Shown here: positions 5,905 to 12,638 of the stretch, in pieces
How positions within the stretch are numbered: the first letter of the stretch is position 1
Layout: each line of letters starts with the position of its first letter
Source: an uncultured Megasphaera sp.
GTDB lineage: Bacteria > Bacillota > Negativicutes > Veillonellales > Megasphaeraceae
Direction of reading: 5' to 3'
NCBI GenBank assembly: GCA_902464195.1
Contig: CABQJB010000020.1
Location: 1-16,841 of the forward strand
DNA length: 16,841 nucleotides
Position numbers and translations under genes: made by a program
Notes under the pieces: model-generated
What the model was told of the DNA's origin: nothing
Seen by the model: only the letters and a program-made list of their open reading frames with translations
Databases searched by the model: none

Positions 5905-7515
5905 ATGATTTATACAGAAGAAATGCGGGCTTCCCAGGCGCGGGTCGAAGCTACGCGGAATATCCGTTTGTCCGAAGAGCTGCCGCGCTTTACGGCAGAA
6001 GAGAAGGGGGAACTCCTGCGCCAGTACCATCCGGACTACCATGAAGAAGGCTTTGCCGTCCTGACCGTCGGCCCCAATAAAGGGGATAAAGTGCCGAAGG
6101 AACTGGCCGCCCTGCTGCAGGGAAAGAGCCGCATGGACACGGCTGACGTCGACTTGGAACACATCCAGTTCGAGACGGATGTCCTGGTCATCGGTGGCGG
6201 CGGTGCCGGTGCGGCAGCTGCCATCGAAGCGGCCCGCCACGGTGCCAAAGTTCTCATGGCGACGAAACTGCGTATCGGCGATGCCAATACGGGCATGGCC
6301 GAAGGCGGCATCCAGGCGGCCGACAAGGAAAGCGATTCGCCGGCTGCCCACTATCTCGACGCCATCGGCGGCGGCCATTATAAGAACAAGCCGGAACTGC
6401 TGGCCGAACTCGTCCTCCACGGGCCGGAAGCCATCCAGTGGCTCAGCTCGCTGGGCGTCCTCTTCGACAAGAACAGCGACGGTTCCATGGTCACGACTCA
6501 TGGCGGCGGCACGTCGCGCAAGCGCATGCATGCCTGCGGCGACTATACGGGGGCGGAAATTATGCGCGTCCTCCGCGATGAAGTACGCAATGCCGGTGTC
6601 GACGTCGTCGAATTCTCGCCGGCTGTGGAACTCCTCCTCGATGGGGAAGGGAAGGCGGCTGGCGCCGTCCTTTACGATTTCGATACCCGGGAATACCACG
6701 TCGTCCGCGCCAAGAGCGTCATCATCGCAACCGGTGGCGCCGGCCGCCTCCATTACCAGGGCTTCCCGACGTCCAATCACTACGGCTCGACGGCTGACGG
6801 CCTGGTCATGGCCTACCGTGCCGGCGTGCCCCTCATCTATGCCGACGCCATCCAGTATCATCCGACGGGGGCTGCCTATCCGCCGCAGATCTACGGCGCT
6901 TTAGTGACGGAAAAAGTCCGCTCCCTCGGGGCCATGCTGGTCAATAAGAACGGCGAAGCCTTCCTTCATCCCCTGGAAACGCGTGACGTCGTCGCTGCAG
7001 CTATCATCCGCGAATGTCAGGAACGGGACAAGGGCATCTATGCCCTCCATGGGCCGGCTGTCTGGCTCGACACGCCCATGGTCGACCTCATCAACGGCGA
7101 AGGGACCATGGAAAAACGCCTGCCGGCCATGATACATATGTATGAAAAATTCGGCATCAATATCCGCAAACAGCCCATCCTGGTCTATCCGACCCTGCAT
7201 TACCAGAATGGCGGCATCTGCATCGGCGCCAAGAGCGAAACGAAGATTCCCGGCCTCTACGCTGCCGGTGAAGACGTCGGCGGTATCCACGGGACGAACC
7301 GCCTCATGGGCAACAGCCTGCTGGATATCATCGTCTTCGGCCGCATTGCCGGGACGGAAGCGGCCGCCTACAGTCAGACGGCTCGTCCTGGAAAAGGGAC
7401 GCTGGACCACGTCCGCCGTTTCGATGAAGAACGGGAAGGGGCTCATGTAGACGACGATATCTTATCGCCGAAGCTCCTGCCCAATTATACCCATAACCGC
7501 GGCACGCGGGGCTAG
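5905..7515 (+). CDS. FAD-binding fumarate reductase/succinate dehydrogenase-type flavoprotein subunit
   Basis: A 536-residue flavoprotein of the FrdA/SdhA/L-aspartate oxidase family. The FAD Rossmann motif GGGGAG is at 97-102. Residues matching the E. coli FrdA active site are all present: His319 (QYHPTG), Thr335-Glu336 (VTEKVR), Arg360 in TRDVV (the proton-donor arginine), His432 (LHYQNGG) and Arg466 (GTNRLMGNSLLD). This supports fumarate/succinate chemistry. The His that binds FAD covalently in FrdA is replaced by Asn128 (ANTGMAEGG), so FAD should be non-covalent. There is an unusual N-terminal extension of about 90 residues, and the C-terminal helical domain is nearly absent (usual length 570-600). 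It has no export signal, so it is probably cytoplasmic. AGGGGGA overlaps the upstream stop. L-aspartate oxidase is less likely because of the adjacent iron-sulfur subunit. The stop overlaps that of the convergent MFS gene. Confidence 0.87.
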   Translation: MIYTEEMRASQARVEATRNIRLSEELPRFTAEEKGELLRQYHPDYHEEGFAVLTVGPNKGDKVPKELAALLQGKSRMDTADVDLEHIQFETDVLVIGGGGAGAAAAIEAARHGAKVLMATKLRIGDANTGMAEGGIQAADKESDSPAAHYLDAIGGGHYKNKPELLAELVLHGPEAIQWLSSLGVLFDKNSDGSMVTTHGGGTSRKRMHACGDYTGAEIMRVLRDEVRNAGVDVVEFSPAVELLLDGEGKAAGAVLYDFDTREYHVVRAKSVIIATGGAGRLHYQGFPTSNHYGSTADGLVMAYRAGVPLIYADAIQYHPTGAAYPPQIYGALVTEKVRSLGAMLVNKNGEAFLHPLETRDVVAAAIIRECQERDKGIYALHGPAVWLDTPMVDLINGEGTMEKRLPAMIHMYEKFGINIRKQPILVYPTLHYQNGGICIGAKSETKIPGLYAAGEDVGGIHGTNRLMGNSLLDIIVFGRIAGTEAAAYSQTARPGKGTLDHVRRFDEEREGAHVDDDILSPKLLPNYTHNRGTRG

Positions 7516-8705
7516 GCTTCGTGGAGCTGGCGGGCTTTGCGCTGGACGGCGATACTGATGACGAGCAGCAGGGCGCCGGCTGCCAGGAAGACGCATTTCA
7601 TGCCCAGGAAGGTGGCGATGACGCCGCCCAGGATGGGGCCGCCCATGGCCCCGACCTGCTGGGCTGAGAACATCAGGCCGAAGACGCGGCCTTTGATGCT
7701 GGCACTGGTTTTTTCGGCCAGGATGGCATTGATCGACGGATAGATGCCGGAGAAGAAGAGGCCGATGGCGAACTGGCTGGCCGCAAAGGTATACAGCGTG
7801 TCCGGGATGGCCTGGATGAAGAAGAAGATACCCGCCAGGACCAGGGACAGGCGCAGGGCCTTGACGAAGCCGTGATGCTGGCCGAAGCGGCCCCAAAGCG
7901 GAGCCGTGATGGCGCTGGAAAAGCCGCTCATCGAGAAGATGAGGCCGGAAATGAAAATCAGGTTGTCCAAATCGCCGGCCAGGTGGGAAATATACGTCGT
8001 CAATATGGGCTGGACGATGAGGATGACGACCTGGACCAGGGCGGCACTGACCAGCATCAGACGGATGACGGGAACCTTCCAGAGGCTGACTTTTTCGCCA
8101 TCCGCACCGGCTGCGGCCGTATCCGCTGCAGCTGTATCCGTCGGCGGTTCTTTGATGAAGAAGACCAGGACGACGAAGTTGAGGAACAAGGCGCCGGCTG
8201 CCAGGAAGAAGGACATGCGCATGCCGAAGGCTTCGGCCAGGATGCCGCCGAAGAGGGGGCCGATGATGCCGCCTGCCGTCAGGGCGCCCTGCATGATGCC
8301 CAGGCAGATTCCCAGTTTCTTCGGCGGCGCATAGATGGTCATGATGGCCAGTTCCATCGGCCACAGGCCCGATGCGAAGCCCTGGAACATGCGCATGAAG
8401 GTCAGCTGCAGCGGCGATGTGACGATGCCGCCGAGAAAATAGCTGATCGATAAGAGAAGGCTGGCGCGGATGGCCATGAGCCGCTTGCCCCGCCGGTCAG
8501 CCATGCGTCCCCAGATAGGCGCCATGATGGCGCTGATGAGGAAGGTCGACGAAAAGACGACACCGGACCAGATATTGACCGATGCCGCATCGACGCCCAG
8601 TTCCCGCGTCAGGTACATGGGCAGGAAAGGGATGAGCATGGTATAGCTTGAAGACATGAAGACGACGTTGCAGGTCAGAATGGCCAGACAGAATTTCCAG
8701 TTCAC
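7512..8705 (-). CDS. Major facilitator superfamily transporter (probable drug efflux type)
   Basis: A 397-residue protein with about twelve hydrophobic segments in two halves joined by a polar Ala/Thr/Asp-rich loop near residues 190-205. The MFS motif A, GRMADRRGKR, sits at 66-75 between helices 2 and 3. MFS proteins of this size act as proton-driven uniporters or antiporters; the overall layout resembles multidrug efflux carriers, but the substrate is not readable. I prefer GTG at 8705, seven to eight bases after AAAGG; an in-frame GTG at 8714 overlaps that binding site and is less likely. Its own promoter is at 8750-8778 and a palindrome between promoter and start may be an operator. Its stop shares the CTAG palindrome with the flavoprotein gene stop, leaving no intergenic terminator. 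Confidence 0.88.
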   Translation of the reverse strand: MNWKFCLAILTCNVVFMSSSYTMLIPFLPMYLTRELGVDAASVNIWSGVVFSSTFLISAIMAPIWGRMADRRGKRLMAIRASLLLSISYFLGGIVTSPLQLTFMRMFQGFASGLWPMELAIMTIYAPPKKLGICLGIMQGALTAGGIIGPLFGGILAEAFGMRMSFFLAAGALFLNFVVLVFFIKEPPTDTAAADTAAAGADGEKVSLWKVPVIRLMLVSAALVQVVILIVQPILTTYISHLAGDLDNLIFISGLIFSMSGFSSAITAPLWGRFGQHHGFVKALRLSLVLAGIFFFIQAIPDTLYTFAASQFAIGLFFSGIYPSINAILAEKTSASIKGRVFGLMFSAQQVGAMGGPILGGVIATFLGMKCVFLAAGALLLVISIAVQRKARQLHEA

Positions 8706-8730
8706 GGCGATCACCTTTCTCGTATGGATT

Positions 8731-8744
8731 GTTAACGTGCTAAC
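8731..8744. promoter_or_regulatory. Palindrome at the MFS transcription start, candidate operator
   Basis: GTTAACGTGCTAAC is an inverted repeat (GTTA/TAAC, with an inner C/G pair). It lies 5 bp downstream of the minus-strand -10 element, so it overlaps the predicted transcription start. MarR- or TetR-type repressors often bind such palindromes before efflux genes; no regulator gene is present in the window. Confidence 0.4.
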
Positions 8745-8749
8745 TTCTT

Positions 8750-8778
8750 ATTATACGCCGCCTTTTCGAGGATTACAA
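8750..8778 (-). promoter_or_regulatory. Promoter of the MFS transporter gene
   Basis: Read on the minus strand: TTGTAA (8778-8773), 17-bp spacer, TATAAT (8755-8750). The -10 is a perfect match and the -35 is the same hexamer as at pyc. The leader is about 38 nt. Confidence 0.7.
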
Positions 8779-8779
8779 C

Positions 8780-8808
8780 TTGTCACGATGGGAACACAGC
8801 CTTATAAT
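8780..8808 (+). promoter_or_regulatory. Promoter of the peptide transporter operon
   Basis: TTGTCA (8780-8785), 17-bp spacer, TATAAT (8803-8808): five of six and six of six consensus matches at ideal spacing. Its -35 is separated by a single base from the -35 of the divergent MFS promoter. Transcription should start near 8815, which argues against ATG 8820 as the start of the first gene. Confidence 0.75.
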
Positions 8809-8843
8809 GAATAATATCTATGTTGGAAAGGAAGGAACCTGAA

Positions 8844-9776
8844 TTGGCCATGTACCTTGCAAAGCGCCTGGCCGGCGCCTGTGTCGTCTTATGGGCGATC
8901 ATTACCATTACTTTTGGCCTCATGCATGCCATCCCGGGCGGTCCATTTACGCAGGAAAAGAAGCTGCCGCCAGCCGTCATGGCAACCGTCGAAGCCCGAT
9001 ATCACCTCGACGAACCCTTATGGTCCCAGTACGTCGATTACGTCCGCCATGCGGCAGTCCTCGACTTGGGACCTTCGTATAAGTATCCCGGCAAGACCGT
9101 CAACGATATCATTGCCGAAACCTTTCCCGTATCGGCCCAGCTGGGGCTCATCAGCCTCTTCCTGGCCATCGGTGCCGGTGTCCTGGCCGGCATGGCCGCG
9201 GCCTGGTATAAGAATACCTGGATCGATTATACCATGATGGTCGGTGCCACCCTGGGCGTCTCCGTGCCCAGTTTCATCCTGGCAGCCGTCCTCATCCAGC
9301 TCTTCGCCTTTACCTGGCCCATCCTGCCGGCAGCCCTGTGGAAGGGACCGGCTTACGTCATCCTGCCGGCTTTGGCCCTGGCGGCCCAGCCGACGGCTTT
9401 CATCATGCGCCTGACCCGGTCGAGCCTCCTCGATGCCCTGGGGCAGGACTATATCCGTACGGCCCGGTCGCGGGGCATCGGCACGCGGTCCCTCATCTGC
9501 CACCATGCCTGCGCAACGCCCTGCTGCCTGTCGTCAGTTATATTCGGCCCTTTGGCGGCGGCCCTCATGACGGGGAGTTTCATCGTCGAGACGATTTTCG
9601 CCATTCCCGGCCTGGGACGCCACTTCGTCACCAGTATTTATAACCGCGACTATACGGTCATCTTGGGCATTACGATTTTTTACAGTTTCCTCATCATGAT
9701 GATGAATTTACTCATCGATGTCATTTATCCGCTCTTAGACCCGCGGATCACCATGGATGGAAAGAAGGAGGGCTGA
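8844..9776 (+). CDS. ABC peptide transporter permease, DppB/OppB type, with compensated frameshift
   Basis: A 310-residue inner-membrane permease of the peptide/nickel (PepT) importer family, with N-terminal MYLAKRLAG, about six membrane segments and the typical end SFIVETIFAIPGLGRHF...DPRITM. The coupling loop that contacts the ATPase begins normally (YIRTARSRG), but residues 223-234 read CATPCCLSSVIF. The next frame reads LRNALLPVVSYI, which is the family consensus. A missing base near 9508-9509 and an extra T at 9543-9544 would explain this. The reading frame stays open, so either the protein is altered in its coupling loop or the sequence has two errors. I prefer TTG 8844, eight bases after AGGAAGG (8829-8835); ATG 8850 is possible, and ATG 8820 is too close to the transcription start. 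First gene of the operon. Confidence 0.87.
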   Translation: MAMYLAKRLAGACVVLWAIITITFGLMHAIPGGPFTQEKKLPPAVMATVEARYHLDEPLWSQYVDYVRHAAVLDLGPSYKYPGKTVNDIIAETFPVSAQLGLISLFLAIGAGVLAGMAAAWYKNTWIDYTMMVGATLGVSVPSFILAAVLIQLFAFTWPILPAALWKGPAYVILPALALAAQPTAFIMRLTRSSLLDALGQDYIRTARSRGIGTRSLICHHACATPCCLSSVIFGPLAAALMTGSFIVETIFAIPGLGRHFVTSIYNRDYTVILGITIFYSFLIMMMNLLIDVIYPLLDPRITMDGKKEG

Positions 9777-10681
9777 TGATGGATTTTACACCGCTTACGG
9801 CTGCTGACCGGACGGAACCCTATGTACCGCCCCAGACCCTGCGCGACCGGGGCTGGCGGCAGATGAAGAAGAACCGCCTGGCCTTATGGGGCCTGGCCAT
9901 CGTCGTCGTCATGAGCCTCCTGGCCATTGCCGGCCCCTGGCTGGCGCCCTATACTTATGCCGACCAGGATTTGACGGCAGCCAATGCCTGGCCGTCGGCT
10001 GCGCACTGGTTCGGTACGGATTCCTTAGGCCGTGACCTCTTGGTCCGCGTCCTCTACGGCGCCCGCATTTCCCTGTCCATCGGCCTCGTCGCCAGCCTGA
10101 TCAACGTCTTCATCGGCGTCCTCTACGGCGGCATTGCCGGCCTCGTCGGCGGCCGGACGGACCAGATCATGATGCATATCGTCGACATCCTTTATTCTAT
10201 TCCCATGCTGCTCTACGTCATTTTGCTCATGGTCGTCTTCAAGCCGGGCCTGCTCAACATCTACCTGGCCCTGGGCATTGCCTACTGGCTCAATATGGCC
10301 CGCATCGTCCGCGGCCAGATTCTCAGCCTGAAGCAGCAGGAATACGTCATGGCTGCCCGCTCCTGCGGGACGTCGACGTGGCACATTCTCTGCCGTCATA
10401 TGATTCCCAACTGCGTCGGGCCGATTATCGTCACCCTGACCTTGTCCATTCCCGACGCGATTTTTACAGAAGCCTTCCTGAGTTTCATCGGCCTCGGCGT
10501 ATCGGCGCCTATGGCCAGCTGGGGTGTCCTGGCTTCAGAAGGCATCAATAGTATGCGCTCCTTCCCGTTCCAGCTCGTCTTCCCGGCCCTGGCCCTGTGC
10601 ATCACCATGCTGGGCTTCATGTTCCTCGGCGACGGCCTGCGCGACGCCCTGGACCCGCAGAATCAGAAGGAGGGACGCTGA
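9776..10681 (+). CDS. ABC peptide transporter permease, DppC/OppC type
   Basis: A 301-residue second permease of the importer, forming the channel with the preceding one. Visible: an N-terminal cytoplasmic tail with WRQMKKNRLALWGL (27-40) leading into the first membrane helix, FGTDSLGRDLLVRVLYGARISL (79-100, the OppC N-terminal signature), and an intact coupling loop EYVMAARSCG...RHMIPN (189-212). The ATG at 9776 overlaps the upstream TGA by one base. A second ATG at 9779 lies six bases after AGGAGGG (9766-9772) and may be the true start, which would remove one residue. The tight coupling implies co-translation with its partner permease. Confidence 0.93.
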   Translation: MMDFTPLTAADRTEPYVPPQTLRDRGWRQMKKNRLALWGLAIVVVMSLLAIAGPWLAPYTYADQDLTAANAWPSAAHWFGTDSLGRDLLVRVLYGARISLSIGLVASLINVFIGVLYGGIAGLVGGRTDQIMMHIVDILYSIPMLLYVILLMVVFKPGLLNIYLALGIAYWLNMARIVRGQILSLKQQEYVMAARSCGTSTWHILCRHMIPNCVGPIIVTLTLSIPDAIFTEAFLSFIGLGVSAPMASWGVLASEGINSMRSFPFQLVFPALALCITMLGFMFLGDGLRDALDPQNQKEGR

Positions 10682-11673
10682 TGCAAGCCTTATTAGATGT
10701 ACGCCATCTGACTATTTCTTTCCATACTTATCGGGGACTGCTGGAAGCCGTCCACGACGTGTCGCTGACCGTCAATCCCGGTGAAACCGTTGGCATCGTC
10801 GGCGAATCGGGATGCGGCAAATCCGTCACGTCCCAGGCGGCCATGAAGCTGCTGCCGGCGGAAGCGACGGAATATACAGGCGGCCAGATACTCTGGGACG
10901 GCCGCGATGTCATCCCCCTGTCGGAAACGCAGATGAACCGCCTGCGCGGCCGCGACATGGCCATGATCTTCCAGGACCCCATGACGTCGCTCAACCCGGT
11001 CCTGACCATCGGCGACCAGCTCTGCGAGGGCATCGCCCTGCACCAGCACTTGGGCCGGAAAGCCTGTGAAGCCAAGGCCCTGGAACTGCTCAAAGCCGTC
11101 GGCCTGACGTCGCCGGAGAAGCGGCTCCACCAATATCCCCATGAATTATCGGGCGGCATGCGCCAGCGCTGCCTCATCGCCATGGCCCTGTCCTGTTCGC
11201 CGCGGCTCCTCTTTGCCGACGAACCGACGACGGCCCTCGACGTGACGACAGAAGCCCAGGTCCTGGATGTCCTCAAGCGGCTCCAGGCGGAATTGGGCAT
11301 GGCCGTCGTCCTCATTTCCCATAACCTCGGCGTCATTGCCCAGATGTGCCGCCGCATTTACGTCATGTATGCCGGCGCCATCGTCGAAGAGGGGACGGCC
11401 GACGATATTTTCTGCCGCCCGGCCCATCCCTATACGAAAGGACTCCTGGCGTCGCTGCCGGATCCGGCCCAGAAGGATAAGGCCCTGACCGGTATCCCCG
11501 GCCAGGCGCCGGACCTCTTCCACATGCCCCGGGGCTGCCGTTTCTATCCGCGCTGCCCCCAGGCCATGAAGGCCTGCATGACGGCGGCGCCGCCGCGGGA
11601 GGAAGCCGGACCGGGCCATCATTACACGTGCTGGCTGGCCCAGGCCGCCGCGGCCAAGGAGGCATTGCCATGA
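10681..11673 (+). CDS. ABC peptide transporter ATP-binding protein, DppD/OppD type
   Basis: A 330-residue ATPase that powers the importer together with the next gene product. Walker A GESGCGKS at 41-48, Q-loop IFQDP near 98-102, signature LSGGMRQR at 156-163, Walker B with Asp180-Glu181 (LLFADEPTTALD) and switch His214 (ISHN). The C-terminal oligopeptide-transporter domain has GCRFYPRCP and two later cysteines, the four-Cys set known to hold an iron-sulfur cluster in DppD/OppD proteins. ATG 10681 follows AAGGAGGG (10667-10674) and overlaps the upstream TGA by one base. The H-loop reads SHN rather than the usual SHD; the catalytic His is kept. Confidence 0.94.
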   Translation: MQALLDVRHLTISFHTYRGLLEAVHDVSLTVNPGETVGIVGESGCGKSVTSQAAMKLLPAEATEYTGGQILWDGRDVIPLSETQMNRLRGRDMAMIFQDPMTSLNPVLTIGDQLCEGIALHQHLGRKACEAKALELLKAVGLTSPEKRLHQYPHELSGGMRQRCLIAMALSCSPRLLFADEPTTALDVTTEAQVLDVLKRLQAELGMAVVLISHNLGVIAQMCRRIYVMYAGAIVEEGTADDIFCRPAHPYTKGLLASLPDPAQKDKALTGIPGQAPDLFHMPRGCRFYPRCPQAMKACMTAAPPREEAGPGHHYTCWLAQAAAAKEALP

Positions 11674-12638
11674 ACCTCATCGAAGCCAAACATATCAGTA
11701 AACAGTTCGTCGTCCAGCGGGACTGGCTGGGACGGCCCAGGAAGACCCTGACTGCTGTCGACGATTTGTCCCTGACCATCGGCCAGGGCGAGACCGTCGG
11801 CCTCGTCGGCGAGTCGGGCTGCGGCAAATCGACTTTCGCCCGGACTCTGCTGGGCTTATACCCGAAGACGGGCGGGACGATTTATTACAAAGGAAAAGAT
11901 GTAGCCGATGACGGCGTCCGTCGCGACTATCGCCGCCACGTCCAGATGATTTTCCAGGACCCCTATGCATCCCTGGACCCGCGCATGACTGTCGAAGACA
12001 TCATCAGCGAGCCCCTGCGCAACTACCATCTCTGTCAGGACGACAGCCAGCGGCGCCAGCGCGTGGCCTCCTTATTGGAACAGGTCGACATGCGGCCGGA
12101 AGCGGCTCAGCGCTATCCCCATGAATTCAGCGGCGGCCAGCGCCAGCGCATCGGCATCGCCCGGGCCCTGGCCGTCGACCCGGAATGTGTCTTCTGCGAT
12201 GAACCCATTTCGGCCCTCGACGTGTCCGTCCAGGTCCAGATCGTCAACATGATGCAGCGCCTGCAGCAGGAACGGGGCCTGTCCTATCTGTTCATCGCCC
12301 ATGACCTGGCCATGGTCCATCATATGAGCCGCCGCATGGGCGTCATGTATCTGGGGCGCCTCGTCGAACTGGGACCAGGCGACGCCGTCTTCCACGACCC
12401 GCTCCATCCCTATACGCAGATGCTCATCGCTTCCGTGCCCAGGCCGGACCCGCACTACCGGCGCCGGACCATCGTCTGCGGCGAAGTGCCGAGTCCCCTC
12501 GATTTGCCCAAGGGCTGCGTCTTCCATCCCCGCTGTCCCTATGCCGATGAAGTCTGCCGCATCGACGTACCTCATTTCCGGCAGGTCGCAGACGACCGCT
12601 TCGTCGCCTGCCATCATGCGAGAGGAGGCAGACGATGA
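11670..12638 (+). CDS. ABC peptide transporter ATP-binding protein, DppF/OppF type
   Basis: A 322-residue second ATPase. Walker A GESGCGKS at 47-54, IFQDPYASLDPRMT (OppF-type Q-loop), signature FSGGQRQR at 153-160, Walker B Asp177-Glu178 (VFCDEPISALDVSVQ) and switch His211 (IAHD). The C-terminal domain carries GCVFHPRCPYADEVC and a late Cys. ATG 11670 lies eight bases after AAGGAGG and overlaps the previous stop by four bases (ATGA), so it is translationally coupled. DppF normally pairs with DppD as a heterodimer on the two permeases. Confidence 0.94.
   Translation: MNLIEAKHISKQFVVQRDWLGRPRKTLTAVDDLSLTIGQGETVGLVGESGCGKSTFARTLLGLYPKTGGTIYYKGKDVADDGVRRDYRRHVQMIFQDPYASLDPRMTVEDIISEPLRNYHLCQDDSQRRQRVASLLEQVDMRPEAAQRYPHEFSGGQRQRIGIARALAVDPECVFCDEPISALDVSVQVQIVNMMQRLQQERGLSYLFIAHDLAMVHHMSRRMGVMYLGRLVELGPGDAVFHDPLHPYTQMLIASVPRPDPHYRRRTIVCGEVPSPLDLPKGCVFHPRCPYADEVCRIDVPHFRQVADDRFVACHHARGGRR

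Noticed and set aside
5905..7515. L-aspartate oxidase (NadB)
   Set aside because: NadB also lacks covalent FAD, but no nadA or nadC is nearby, and the adjacent three-motif iron-sulfur subunit fits a fumarate reductase-type complex better.
7872..8453. A plus-strand open frame of 193 codons opposite the MFS gene
   Set aside because: Its translation is Gln/Asp/Glu-rich noise without a family pattern, while the minus strand encodes a well-formed twelve-helix transporter with its own promoter and ribosome binding site.
8820..8843. ATG 8820 as the start of the first permease
   Set aside because: It is about five bases after the predicted transcription start, and the real ribosome binding site AGGAAGG (8829-8835) lies downstream of it.
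9338..9643. A separate gene in the second frame over the first permease
   Set aside because: Only the twelve residues LRNALLPVVSYI look like protein; they are the displaced piece of the permease and the rest is out-of-frame noise.
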